Part shown: positions 1-8,291 of the stretch, one piece after another | Layout of the letters: every line of letters begins with the position of its first letter | Numbering within the stretch: the first letter of the stretch is position 1 | Source: Chryseobacterium polytrichastri | GTDB taxonomy: Bacteria > Bacteroidota > Bacteroidia > Flavobacteriales > Weeksellaceae | Assembly: GCF_900142445.1 (NCBI RefSeq) | Contig: NZ_FRAV01000022.1 | Coordinates: 1-64,000 of the forward strand | Length of the DNA: 64,000 bases | Reading direction: 5' to 3' | The notes under the pieces: generated by a model | The model's database searches: none | Seen by the model: only the letters and a program-made list of their open reading frames with translations | What the model was told of the DNA's origin: nothing | Made by a program: the position numbers and the translations under genes

Positions 1-103
1 TTAAACCAATTTATCCTTATTTTTGAAAAAAGGCTCAGATTATAAAATCCAAGCCCTAACTTTTTAACTTACACACTTCATGGGATAGTGTCTTTATTTT
101 ATA

Positions 104-1288
104 CTATTCTTCCACAAAAAAAGCATTAGAACTTCCAATCCAGATTGCATCTTTTTTGTTGAAGTCAACGTTTACCATAGCGGCTTTAGTCATTCTTCCC
201 AAATTTTCCAATAGGATAGGGCGCTCATCATTTTCTCTCCAAATATACAATAATCGGATCTCGGCTTTTGAAAATTCCCCATTGATATCTTCAAAAAGAG
301 GAGCGTAATTTACTTTTCTCTGTAAAATATAATTTTCTTTATCCTCGATAGCATCTGTAATTTCTTTTGTCGGATCTAAATTAACTCCACTTCCTGCAAA
401 TGAAAATAGAGGTTTTAAAACAAAGTTTTCAAGATTTTCAGTTTCAGGAAATTCATGTAAGAAATAGCTTTTCGGAACAAACTGATGTTTTAGCATGGGA
501 AGAAGGAATTTTGAAATTTTAAAAAACCAATTGGGATGGGTAACCCAAGTAACATCTGCCTCTTCACGGAAATCAAATTCAGTTGTAAGATCTGGAATTC
601 TGTCTAATTCGTCGAAAATGACACGGTTATAGATTCTTTTGATCTCAACTAATTTTCCTTCATTTTCATAATATAATTTCTTTCCTTGTTTCTTTACTTT
701 CGTTAAGCAAACGGTTTTTATTCCGAGTAACTTTTCGGTAAGAATGAAGTCTATGAGGGTTTTCTGCTTTTCCGGAAAAATTTCGAGAAGAATTACATTT
801 TCGGGATTTTCATCGCCTACAATTAATTCTTTTACATACGTTGCAAATTCTTCCTGAGGCATTTTGTTTCTGATCTCCTGTAAGAAAGGGTAAACTTCAC
901 AAAAGGTATCTTCATACACTTTTTGAAAAGCATATAATGAAGGAAATGCTTGAAGCTCTATTAATTGAGGCTCAATTTGTCCGTTTTCACTTTTACAGAT
1001 TCCAAAGTCTATTGTAAAAAAATGAGGTTGATTCGTATCGTTCGGAACTTTACAGTTTTCAGGAATGGCTTTTTGTAAAGTTTCAGGTGATAAAGCTTTA
1101 ATCTGATCAATAATACTTTCGCTGGCATCAATAAGTTTATCTTTAAATTCATTGGTCAGAAAAAGAGGGCTTTCAGAAATTCTAAAAGAAGGCTCTATGC
1201 CGCTTTTCTGTTTTAAAATCTCTTTAAATTGACTGTATTTTTCCTGAGAAAATTCCTGATTAAATTGTTTTCTGTATGTTGGGATCAT
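104..1288 (-). CDS. ATP-grasp-like protein of the amidoligase operon
   Basis: A 394-residue soluble protein without signal peptide or membrane segment. I see features resembling peptide-ligase ATP-grasp folds of the glutathionylspermidine-synthase or circularly permuted type: an acidic patch TIDFG with D94, an acidic/aromatic motif around E111 (LIELQAFPS), and a lysine plus glycine-rich loop FVLKPLFSFAGSG around K292, followed by ILQRKV near residue 321. These are the kinds of residues that bind ATP and metal in that superfamily. It is the last gene of the minus-strand operon, separated from the amidotransferase gene by a perfect hairpin. The fold assignment is inference from motifs; the substrate is unknown. 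Confidence 0.55.
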   Translation of the reverse strand: MIPTYRKQFNQEFSQEKYSQFKEILKQKSGIEPSFRISESPLFLTNEFKDKLIDASESIIDQIKALSPETLQKAIPENCKVPNDTNQPHFFTIDFGICKSENGQIEPQLIELQAFPSLYAFQKVYEDTFCEVYPFLQEIRNKMPQEEFATYVKELIVGDENPENVILLEIFPEKQKTLIDFILTEKLLGIKTVCLTKVKKQGKKLYYENEGKLVEIKRIYNRVIFDELDRIPDLTTEFDFREEADVTWVTHPNWFFKISKFLLPMLKHQFVPKSYFLHEFPETENLENFVLKPLFSFAGSGVNLDPTKEITDAIEDKENYILQRKVNYAPLFEDINGEFSKAEIRLLYIWRENDERPILLENLGRMTKAAMVNVDFNKKDAIWIGSSNAFFVEE

Positions 1289-1312
1289 ATTCTTTTTCTT
1301 TGTGATTTTAAA

Positions 1313-1336
1313 AAATCGAGCAATATTGCTCGATTT
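1313..1336 (-). terminator. 24-bp perfect palindrome (terminator or attenuator) inside the operon
   Basis: A perfect self-complementary 24-base stretch (arms AAATCGAGCAAT) lies between the amidotransferase gene and the last operon gene. On the minus strand it is followed by a run of T, which is the layout of an intrinsic terminator. The ATG of the downstream gene begins only 25 bases later, with no room for a standard promoter, so partial read-through (attenuation) or an mRNA-stabilising hairpin is likely. Confidence 0.65.
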
Positions 1337-1399
1337 GTGTATTGATTTTTTAGTTTATTTCAGCTTTTGAACGGAGTCAAAGCATCAATATTAAAGTTA

Positions 1400-2233
1400 T
1401 TAAACCATTGCTTCAGAGCCCTTCAAAATGTTTTTTTTTGCAAATTGCAAAAACCTTGGAAGAATCTGAGCCTGTGTAAGAACAATCTTATCTTCATCAT
1501 CCATTCTGTCTACGGTTTCAAGATATTTCTCCATTCCGAAGTTTTCTATCATGGCTACTTTATTCTTCTCGTCTTTTAGGTTTTCAACCATGCCTGCAGG
1601 GTTAGCTTCAGGATGAAATTGAGTTCCAAAAATCTCTTCTGAAAAGCGGATTGCCATAATGGCTCTTTCCAAATTAATATGCGGACGGAATTTTTCAATA
1701 GCAACGATTTTCATTCCTAATTCCTCAAAACGGTCATGGTTTGGTTCAATGAACTGAAATGCTCTTGAATCTACCGCATAAAAAGGATTCGGAAGATTCT
1801 TAAATAAAAACTCTTGCTTTCCTTCATCTGTTTTATGAATTGGCATTACCCCGAAAGAATAAGATTTTCTTTTGCAGATATTTCCTAGCTCCCAATGAAT
1901 GCTCGCCAATTGAAATGAATGGCAGATAAGGAACAGATATTTTTTATCATCATTGTATTTGTTATGATCATAAACAGTATCTAGAAATGTTGCAAATTTA
2001 CTTTCCCATTCAAGACCTTCTCTGTGCGGATCTCCGGGACCTCCCGAGGAAATGAAAATATCAAAATCCTCCACATTAGGAATTTCGTTCTTATATCTTA
2101 CGTCAAATACAGTGATGGTTACATTCTCTTCAGACTTTTGTTGGAAAGTCTCAGAAATTTCTTTAATATTTCTAAAGCCTTGATTAACATGGTTGTTATT
2201 CATATCCAATAAAGCGATTCTAATATCTTTCAT
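1400..2233 (-). CDS. class I glutamine amidotransferase-like protein
   Basis: A 277-residue protein with the class I glutamine amidotransferase fold. The oxyanion-type motif SSGGPGDP lies at 62-69, the nucleophile C104 is in FLICHSFQ and the His-Glu pair H207/E209 is in GTQFHPEA, so the catalytic triad looks intact. Such domains either release ammonia from glutamine for a partner ligase or cleave gamma-glutamyl bonds. A segment of about 50 residues after the HPEA motif is a C-terminal extension of unknown role. It sits 35 bases after a GCS2-type ligase gene and is not fused to GMP synthase or another known acceptor domain, so its partner is probably one of the neighbouring ligases. That partnership is inference. 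Confidence 0.85.
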   Translation of the reverse strand: MKDIRIALLDMNNNHVNQGFRNIKEISETFQQKSEENVTITVFDVRYKNEIPNVEDFDIFISSGGPGDPHREGLEWESKFATFLDTVYDHNKYNDDKKYLFLICHSFQLASIHWELGNICKRKSYSFGVMPIHKTDEGKQEFLFKNLPNPFYAVDSRAFQFIEPNHDRFEELGMKIVAIEKFRPHINLERAIMAIRFSEEIFGTQFHPEANPAGMVENLKDEKNKVAMIENFGMEKYLETVDRMDDEDKIVLTQAQILPRFLQFAKKNILKGSEAMV

Positions 2234-2268
2234 ACGACTTCATATTTTTTACAAAGTTACCAAAAATA

Positions 2269-3387
2269 TTACGAAGCAGTTTCGCCATGTGTTATGCCAT
2301 ACTCCGTTTCAGAGATCATATAGTCTACTACTTTTGTAAGATCACCAGTCTCTTTAAATATTCTAAGCTGTCTGTCGGCCCCTGTTCCGTTTTCTAAAAT
2401 TGTCCAGGCGTATTCAACTTCTTTTCTGCATCCTAAATCATCCACAACATCATCAATGAACTCAAGAAGTTCTTTTAGTAGTTGAGGATAAGGAACGGCT
2501 TCTTCTTTTCCGAAATCAATTAAATGTGAATGTATTCCGTCTTTCGAAGCTCTCCATTTATTTTCATTCAATAATAATCTTCTGTAGCTTCTAAAGCTTA
2601 AATTTTGTTGATGAAGTTTATAAATCTTTGCCACTAAGCTTTGCATGATGGCAGCCATACAGACGGTTTCCTCAATTCTTAAAGGCATATCACAGATTCT
2701 AAACTCAATGGTAGGGTAGAATGGATGTACTCGTAGATCCCACCAGATTTTCTTGGCATTGTCTATGGTTCCGGTTTTTATCAAAAGATTTACATAACTG
2801 TCAAATTCTGCCACCGAATTAAAGAAACTCGGAATTCCTGTTCTTGGAAACTTTACAAAAACCTCTTGTCTGTAAGATTTAAAACCTGTATTTCTTCCGA
2901 TCCAGAAAGGTGAGTTGGTAGAAAGAGCATATACATGAGGCAAGAAATAACGCATGACATTTTGAATTCTAACACCTTCTTCACGGTTTGGAATTCCGAT
3001 ATGTACATGCAGTCCAAAAATAAGATTTCCACGGGCAACATCTCCCATATCGTCTACAATTTTGTTGTAACGCTCGCCATTGGTGATGGTATTATGTTCC
3101 CAATTTGAAAAAGGATGCGTTCCCCCTCCCGAAACCCGAAGTCCCTGGTCGTGGGCTGTTTTAATAAGATGCCTTCTTAAATTAGTAAGCTCAGCCTGTG
3201 CTTCCTGAATATTCTGACAAATACCGGTTTCCATTTCGATCATGGACTCATGCATTTCATGCTTTAAGTTTTCACTTAAAACAGCTTTTCCGCCTTCAAT
3301 AATTTTTGAAACATGAGAGATTAGATCTCTGCTTTCAACATCTATAATTTGGTACTCTTCTTCGATACCAATCGTAAATTGATGCAT
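2269..3387 (-). CDS. carboxylate-amine ligase, GCS2/YbdK family
   Basis: A 372-residue member of the GCS2 family (YbdK-like, COG2170), which has the glutamine-synthetase-like fold and joins a carboxylate to an amine using ATP. The N-terminal FTIGIEEEYQ motif with the acidic E9-E11 cluster, the HVHIGIP motif and the later EFRICDMPL stretch match the family. Length is normal. YbdK itself has only weak glutamate-cysteine ligase activity, so the true substrates are not given by homology. Here the gene sits between an ATP-grasp gene (26 bases upstream) and an amidotransferase gene, which argues for a role in a multi-step amide-forming pathway rather than glutathione synthesis. Confidence 0.88.
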   Translation of the reverse strand: MHQFTIGIEEEYQIIDVESRDLISHVSKIIEGGKAVLSENLKHEMHESMIEMETGICQNIQEAQAELTNLRRHLIKTAHDQGLRVSGGGTHPFSNWEHNTITNGERYNKIVDDMGDVARGNLIFGLHVHIGIPNREEGVRIQNVMRYFLPHVYALSTNSPFWIGRNTGFKSYRQEVFVKFPRTGIPSFFNSVAEFDSYVNLLIKTGTIDNAKKIWWDLRVHPFYPTIEFRICDMPLRIEETVCMAAIMQSLVAKIYKLHQQNLSFRSYRRLLLNENKWRASKDGIHSHLIDFGKEEAVPYPQLLKELLEFIDDVVDDLGCRKEVEYAWTILENGTGADRQLRIFKETGDLTKVVDYMISETEYGITHGETAS

Positions 3388-3412
3388 TTTTTTTCGGTGT
3401 TTTTTTGTTTTT

Positions 3413-4366
3413 TTATTTTACGGAATCTTTTACAAAAGTTCCCCAAGAGATGTTAGGTTTTCCAGGGACGTATTCTTTTGCTTTTTCAATCGCTAATTTA
3501 GCCGAATGTTCTACGATCCATGCGAAATTTTCTTCACCTACAGAATTTCTGTCTGCATCTGGAGCTGGATTACAGAAATCTATAGCATAAGGAATTCCAT
3601 CTCTAATAGCGAATTCTACGGTATTGAAATCATATCCTAGAGCTTCATTCATTTTGATGGTATAATCATGAATTACTTTTAGTAGTTTTTTCAATTCCTC
3701 GCCTTCTGTTTGATGCGTCGTTTCATATCTTAAATGAGGTGCATTTCTTGGTTCGTAAGGCATAATGTGAACATATTTCTGGCCTAAACAATACACTCTG
3801 TAATAATCTTCGAAAACGATCTCCTCCTGAACCATCATTACCAATTGCTCGGTTTCTCCCAGTTTATTCCAAAGGTCTTCCGGATTTTCTACTCGGTAAA
3901 CACTTTTCCAACCACCACCATCGTGAGGCTTCATATAAGCAGGGAAGCCTACATATTCGAAAATATAATCCCAGTCGTGAGGGAATTTTAAGTTTCGGAA
4001 TGATGTTTCTGAAGTGTCTGTAGGTCTTTCAGAAGAGGGCAATAAAACTGTTTTTGGAAGAGGGATTCCCAGTTTAGACATCAATGCATTATTGAAAAAC
4101 TTTTCGTCTGCACTCCACCAAAAAGGATTATTGATAACATACGTTCCGTTCAATGCTGCATTTTTAAGATACGCTCTGTAGAAAGGAACATCTTGCGAAA
4201 TTCTGTCTATAATTACTGCATATCCATAATCAGCACCTTGTTCTAATTTGTCAATGGTCACTGCTTCAGCAATAATCTCTCCACCTCCTAATTCATTTAC
4301 CTTGTCTATGAATGCCCAAGGAAATGTATCTTCCATCCCAAATAGAATTCCAACTTTTTTTGCCAT
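3413..4366 (-). CDS. ATP-grasp ligase
   Basis: A 317-residue ATP-grasp protein. A pre-ATP-grasp N-terminal domain spans roughly residues 1-95. The ATP-binding lysine K146 lies in AYMKPHDGGGW, a glycine-rich loop follows at 150-152, E181/E182 lie in MVQEEIVFEDYYRVY, and the metal ligands E251, D263 and N266 are in EFAIRDGIPYAIDFCNPAP. All standard catalytic positions are therefore visible. Enzymes of this fold ligate a carboxylate, through an acyl-phosphate, to an amine or thiol. It is not a close match to GshB, D-Ala-D-Ala ligase or PurK by eye. It belongs to the same minus-strand operon, 46 bases after the hydrolase gene. Confidence 0.85.
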   Translation of the reverse strand: MAKKVGILFGMEDTFPWAFIDKVNELGGGEIIAEAVTIDKLEQGADYGYAVIIDRISQDVPFYRAYLKNAALNGTYVINNPFWWSADEKFFNNALMSKLGIPLPKTVLLPSSERPTDTSETSFRNLKFPHDWDYIFEYVGFPAYMKPHDGGGWKSVYRVENPEDLWNKLGETEQLVMMVQEEIVFEDYYRVYCLGQKYVHIMPYEPRNAPHLRYETTHQTEGEELKKLLKVIHDYTIKMNEALGYDFNTVEFAIRDGIPYAIDFCNPAPDADRNSVGEENFAWIVEHSAKLAIEKAKEYVPGKPNISWGTFVKDSVK

Positions 4367-4413
4367 AATTGTTGTTTTTAATGTTTTTATACTATTTAAT
4401 TTTCTATAAAATG

Positions 4414-5127
4414 TTAAGAAAAGAAAGCTCCTATAAATTTAGGAAAGACCATTCGCCAAAGAACCCAATCGTGGTTGATCCATTTTCTTTCATCATACCA
4501 GAAATCGATTCCTTTTGATCTTAAGATGCTTGCCATCTCTAAGTTTTTATCTTTGCAGATGTCCTGATCGGAGGTGCTTAACACAATGTGCATGTGTTTG
4601 TATTTCCAAGCTTCATCATTTTTTACAAACTCTTTTGGGCAATTGAAATATACCAATTCATCAGAATATCCATCCATAAAGTTACGGATACTGAAGGCTC
4701 CCGAAAGGCAGAATAAATGAGAAACTACATCAGGAAATCGGAAAGCAAAATTAGCTGCATGATATCCTCCAAAACTAGCTCCTGCAAATGCTACACGATG
4801 TGTCTTGTGTAGTTTTTGGATATACGGGACAAATTCCTGAATGAGAAACTGTACGTATCGGTCATAATTTTTAATCCTTTGCTGGGGCGATATTGTGTCA
4901 TCATAAAAGCTCCAGCTGTCAATGGTTTGAATATTATATAATTTTACTTTTCCTTGTTCAATAAACCAATTAATACTTCCATTAAGATGGAAATCATGGT
5001 TTTGGGTATATTGCCCTTGTGAAGTTGGGAACATGATAATGGGATGTCCATAATGTCCGGTTACTTCTACCTTAAGGCTCATTCCTAATATATTTGAATA
5101 GTAATCAGTATGTTCTATCTGAGGCAT
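4414..5127 (-). CDS. alpha/beta-hydrolase, esterase family
   Basis: A 237-residue cytoplasmic protein with the alpha/beta-hydrolase esterase fold (esterase D-like group). The nucleophile elbow GASFGG carries S118; D187 or D189 in STSDQD and H219 in NHDWVLW complete a plausible triad. There is no signal peptide. It is encoded inside the ligase operon, so it may release, transfer or proofread an ester or thioester intermediate of the pathway; that role is inference from position. The gene follows the 92-residue ORF by 51 bases and precedes an ATP-grasp gene by 47 bases. Confidence 0.8.
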   Translation of the reverse strand: MPQIEHTDYYSNILGMSLKVEVTGHYGHPIIMFPTSQGQYTQNHDFHLNGSINWFIEQGKVKLYNIQTIDSWSFYDDTISPQQRIKNYDRYVQFLIQEFVPYIQKLHKTHRVAFAGASFGGYHAANFAFRFPDVVSHLFCLSGAFSIRNFMDGYSDELVYFNCPKEFVKNDEAWKYKHMHIVLSTSDQDICKDKNLEMASILRSKGIDFWYDERKWINHDWVLWRMVFPKFIGAFFS

Positions 5128-5178
5128 TTTTTTCTTATTTGAGTTTTACTATTTTATTTCATTACTATCGAACAAGAA

Positions 5179-5457
5179 TTATGTTAATTCTACAAATTCA
5201 ATTCCGCCCAATCGATCCTCTGTCAGGATATCGAGAACGATAGTTCCCAAAGTTGGATGCTCCACGATTATATTTTCTTTAAACTGCCATTCTGCACCGG
5301 GCTTATTGGCATTTGTTGCATCTATGAATTTATAATACGCTTTGCTTTCCCAGTCTCCGTTTTTGGCATTTTCTAAAGCTTTATTCAGATTCAGATTTTC
5401 CGGAATTTTTGTTTTGATAAGATCAATAACTTCTTGGATATTAATGTCTTTATTCAT
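5179..5457 (-). CDS. 92-residue protein of unknown family in the amidoligase operon
   Basis: A small acidic-to-neutral protein I do not recognise. It has a helical N-terminal half (IQEVIDLIKTKI, ALENAKNGDW) and a beta-rich C-terminal half ending in LDILTEDRLGGIEFVEL. There is no signal peptide, no cysteine and no membrane segment. Its start lies 7 bases after the stop of the upstream ATP-grasp gene, so the two are almost certainly co-translated. In amidoligase pathways a small protein can be the acceptor on which the product is built (as LysW is in lysine synthesis), but no such carrier motif is visible here; a structural partner of the ligase is equally possible. Confidence 0.75.
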   Translation of the reverse strand: MNKDINIQEVIDLIKTKIPENLNLNKALENAKNGDWESKAYYKFIDATNANKPGAEWQFKENIIVEHPTLGTIVLDILTEDRLGGIEFVELT

Positions 5458-5464
5458 TACTGAA

Positions 5465-6676
5465 TTATGAAGTTGGTTTGCTTTTAGGAGGGATGATATT
5501 CAGTAATTCTGCATATATTTTTTTCGCAGCATAATCTAGTCTTTCTTCTACAACGGTAGAGTCGCTAGATTTGTATACAATGCCAACGTGGTATTCTATT
5601 GGTAAAAACTGCACGGCTTCTTCACATTCAAACTGATTATAATCTGGCTCTCTATCTTTAATTAAAGCAATGATTAACCCTGAATAATAAGCTGTAGGTT
5701 TTGATACCTGATATTTTTTACCTTTCAAAAGAGCATCTTCAATCTTTGCCCATTCTCTCCATATGTTAACATTACTTGAAGCTTCCACCAGATCGGGAAT
5801 GTGAGCACCTCCAACTCTTGAAGAAGTTTCCAGGAAGTAATATTTCCCATCTTCTTTACTTCGGATAAATTCTGTATGGGTAGCACCATTTAACAACCCA
5901 AAACTTAAAATTACTTTTGAATTAACTTCATCTAGCGCTTTAAACTCATCAGAATATCTTCCTAAGGTTTTCGTTCTAAAAACACCACCCTCGTGAGATA
6001 CCTCCATAGGTGGAGCCAAATATTTGGATGCTGAAGTAAATACAATTTCTTGGTTAAATGTTAAGCTGTCCACATGATAAACATCTCCTGGCTTAAAGCT
6101 TTCCAATAAAAATAAATGGCGCTCTTCTCCGAGCTCATTTAAAGCTTCCCAAAGTTGTTCTTTGTTGGTTATTTTTTTTATTCCTGAAGCAGAGGCTTCC
6201 GAACGTGGTTTTAAAACCCATGGTGCCGGAACTTTTTCAACGAATGCATTCACTTCATCATTATTAAAAACTGCTGTGAACTCAGGGACGTTAATGCCTG
6301 AATCTTTTGCCTTTTGTCTCATCGCCAATTTATCTCTGAAATAACGGTGAGTGGTTTGGCCCATTCCCGGAATACGGAACGTTTCTCTTATAAGTGCTGC
6401 TTTTTCAACATCATAATCATCTAAAGCTACTACAGCATCTACTTTCCTGGTTTGCATTAAATAGGAAAATCCTTGAATAAGATGATCAAGATTCCAAACA
6501 GAAGGCTTAAGCTCCGGCATGTAAAATACTTCATCAATGGCTTCCCAGGGCCAATTTTTTTCTTTAAGCTTTTCAGATGTTACTAAGATTATTTTATTAC
6601 CGAGCTTCTTCATTTCATCCATGAAATCATAGCCCTTGTAATAGCACGAAATACATACTATTGTTTTCTCCTCCAT
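5465..6676 (-). CDS. ATP-grasp ligase, carbamoyl-phosphate-synthase-like type
   Basis: A 403-residue ATP-grasp enzyme and the first gene of the amidoligase operon. The N-terminal Rossmann-like domain contains AVVALDDYDVE (81-91); K156 in PWVLKPRSEASASG and E192 in LLESFKPGD bind ATP; E269, E283 and R287 in the TEFIRSK and FLETSSRVGG segments are the expected metal and phosphate ligands. The C-terminal 90 residues form a further domain typical of biotin-carboxylase-like ligases. It resembles enzymes that join amino acids, but I cannot assign a substrate. A candidate -7 box lies 30 bases upstream of the ATG. Confidence 0.87.
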   Translation of the reverse strand: MEEKTIVCISCYYKGYDFMDEMKKLGNKIILVTSEKLKEKNWPWEAIDEVFYMPELKPSVWNLDHLIQGFSYLMQTRKVDAVVALDDYDVEKAALIRETFRIPGMGQTTHRYFRDKLAMRQKAKDSGINVPEFTAVFNNDEVNAFVEKVPAPWVLKPRSEASASGIKKITNKEQLWEALNELGEERHLFLLESFKPGDVYHVDSLTFNQEIVFTSASKYLAPPMEVSHEGGVFRTKTLGRYSDEFKALDEVNSKVILSFGLLNGATHTEFIRSKEDGKYYFLETSSRVGGAHIPDLVEASSNVNIWREWAKIEDALLKGKKYQVSKPTAYYSGLIIALIKDREPDYNQFECEEAVQFLPIEYHVGIVYKSSDSTVVEERLDYAAKKIYAELLNIIPPKSKPTS

Positions 6677-6705
6677 ATAATGTTTTTTAATTTTTAGTAA
6701 ATATT

Positions 6706-6713
6706 CAAAAATA
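6706..6713 (-). promoter_or_regulatory. candidate Bacteroidota -7 box of the amidoligase operon
   Basis: On the minus strand this reads TATTTTTG, a perfect match to TAnnTTTG, placed 30 bases before the ATG of the first ATP-grasp gene. No clear TTTG -33 element is seen at the usual distance, so the call is moderate. Confidence 0.45.
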
Positions 6714-6817
6714 AAATAGATTCTTTGTTGATTAATTATTGTATAAACTAGTCTATTGTTGTGTTTTTGAAAATCACTATATCAATTATACAGACATTTT
6801 TTGTAAAAAACTAATTT

Positions 6818-8233
6818 TTAGTGATAATTTTCGATTAAATCGGCCAATAACTGCACTCCAAAGCCTGTTGCAGCTTTTTCTTTGGCGTATCCAACACTTC
6901 CAAAGGCAACTCCCGCGATGTCTAAATGGGCCCACTTTGGATGATCTTCAATAAACTGTTCCAAGAATTTTGCTGCAATAATACAGTCTCCAATAGGTTT
7001 CATTGAAATGTTTTTCAAATCGGCCACGTCAGATTGTATATCGTCTTTCCAAATATCCCATAATGGTAAATTCCAAAGTCTTTGATTGGTTTTATCACCC
7101 GTTTTTATTAAAAGGTTTTTCAGGTCTTCATTATTAGAAAAAAGGGCTCCACAAGTATCACCAAACATTCTTACTGAACTTCCTGTTAAAGTAGCAAGAT
7201 CAATCAATATATCTGTTTTGAAATTTTTAGCCATATAAGAAAGTCCGTCTGCCAAGATCATTCTGCCTTCTGCATCAGTATTTAAAACTTCAATTGTTTT
7301 TCCGTTGTAAGCAGTGACCACATCACTTGGAAGGAAAGCTTTCTCAGAAATTGCATTGTCTGTAATGGGTAAAATTGCTACAATATTTACTGGAAGTTGC
7401 ATTTCCGAAGCATAAATCAAAGCACCCAAAACGGCAGTCGCTCCCCCCATATCAGATTTCATATAGTGCATATTATCAGGATTTTTCAACGAAATACCTC
7501 CGGTGTCAAACAATACGCATTTTCCGACTAAGCCAATGGTTTTGGCATTTTTAACGGTTGTTTTATACTCTAAAATGGTAAAAGCAGCATCATAAGCACT
7601 TCCTTGATTTACGGAAAGATAAGCCCCCAATCCTAACTCCTCACATTTTTTTCTATTGAAGACTGTGTATTTTAGTTCCTTCTTTTTGGCTAAGTTTTTA
7701 AGATATAAATTAAAAATATCAGGATTTTTAAGATTTGCAGGTTTATTCAGCCAATCCTGACAAGCAATTTGCCCGTTACATAATGCTTCAGCTCTTTCGC
7801 TTATTGCATTTAATTTTTTCTGGCTTACGTTTTCAAAATGGATTTCAAATTTTGGATTCCAGAAAGGATGGGTTTTATCGAACGGGTAGTTATAAGTTCC
7901 TATTAATAGACCTTTCACAAACTCTTCAAATTGTTTATCTGTGATGAAATCTGCTAAAAGCAATGTGGCAACCGGTTGTAAATTCTTTTTCTGACTTTGA
8001 GAAAACTTATGGGCTACTTGTTGTACCTCAAAATTCTGAAGCGTAGATTTTCCCAAACCAATGAAATAGGTAACGCCTTCTTCATGGGCATTTATAAATA
8101 CCTCGTTTTTCTTTCCTGTGAAAAAAGTGGAAATATTTTTATTAAATTTTCCTTCTTTCTTTGTCCACTCTTCTTCTGTGAATAATTGGAAGACTTGAGT
8201 GTATATTTTGTTTTTTTTATTAATTAATTCCAT
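6818..8233 (-). CDS. M17 leucyl aminopeptidase
   Basis: A 471-residue peptidase of family M17, which removes N-terminal residues from peptides in the cytoplasm using two metal ions. The metal ligands are all visible: K238 and D243 in GKCVLFDTGGISLK, D261 in KSDMGG, and D320/E322 in the signature NTDAEGR, with the catalytic K250 and R324. The N-terminal regulatory domain occupies about 160 residues. It is upstream of the amidoligase operon on the same strand, separated by 141 bases that contain a candidate promoter, so co-transcription is uncertain. An intergenic region without clear terminator leaves read-through possible. Confidence 0.93.
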   Translation of the reverse strand: MELINKKNKIYTQVFQLFTEEEWTKKEGKFNKNISTFFTGKKNEVFINAHEEGVTYFIGLGKSTLQNFEVQQVAHKFSQSQKKNLQPVATLLLADFITDKQFEEFVKGLLIGTYNYPFDKTHPFWNPKFEIHFENVSQKKLNAISERAEALCNGQIACQDWLNKPANLKNPDIFNLYLKNLAKKKELKYTVFNRKKCEELGLGAYLSVNQGSAYDAAFTILEYKTTVKNAKTIGLVGKCVLFDTGGISLKNPDNMHYMKSDMGGATAVLGALIYASEMQLPVNIVAILPITDNAISEKAFLPSDVVTAYNGKTIEVLNTDAEGRMILADGLSYMAKNFKTDILIDLATLTGSSVRMFGDTCGALFSNNEDLKNLLIKTGDKTNQRLWNLPLWDIWKDDIQSDVADLKNISMKPIGDCIIAAKFLEQFIEDHPKWAHLDIAGVAFGSVGYAKEKAATGFGVQLLADLIENYH

Positions 8234-8291
8234 AAGTCCTATAATAATTTATTTTGATGCTGACATTAGAAATTTTTTGTCTGCTTATCTG

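Noticed and set aside
2269..4366. Glutathione synthesis (GCS2 plus GshB-like ATP-grasp)
   Set aside because: The ATP-grasp proteins do not look like GshB, and the extra ligases, amidotransferase and hydrolase do not fit that pathway.
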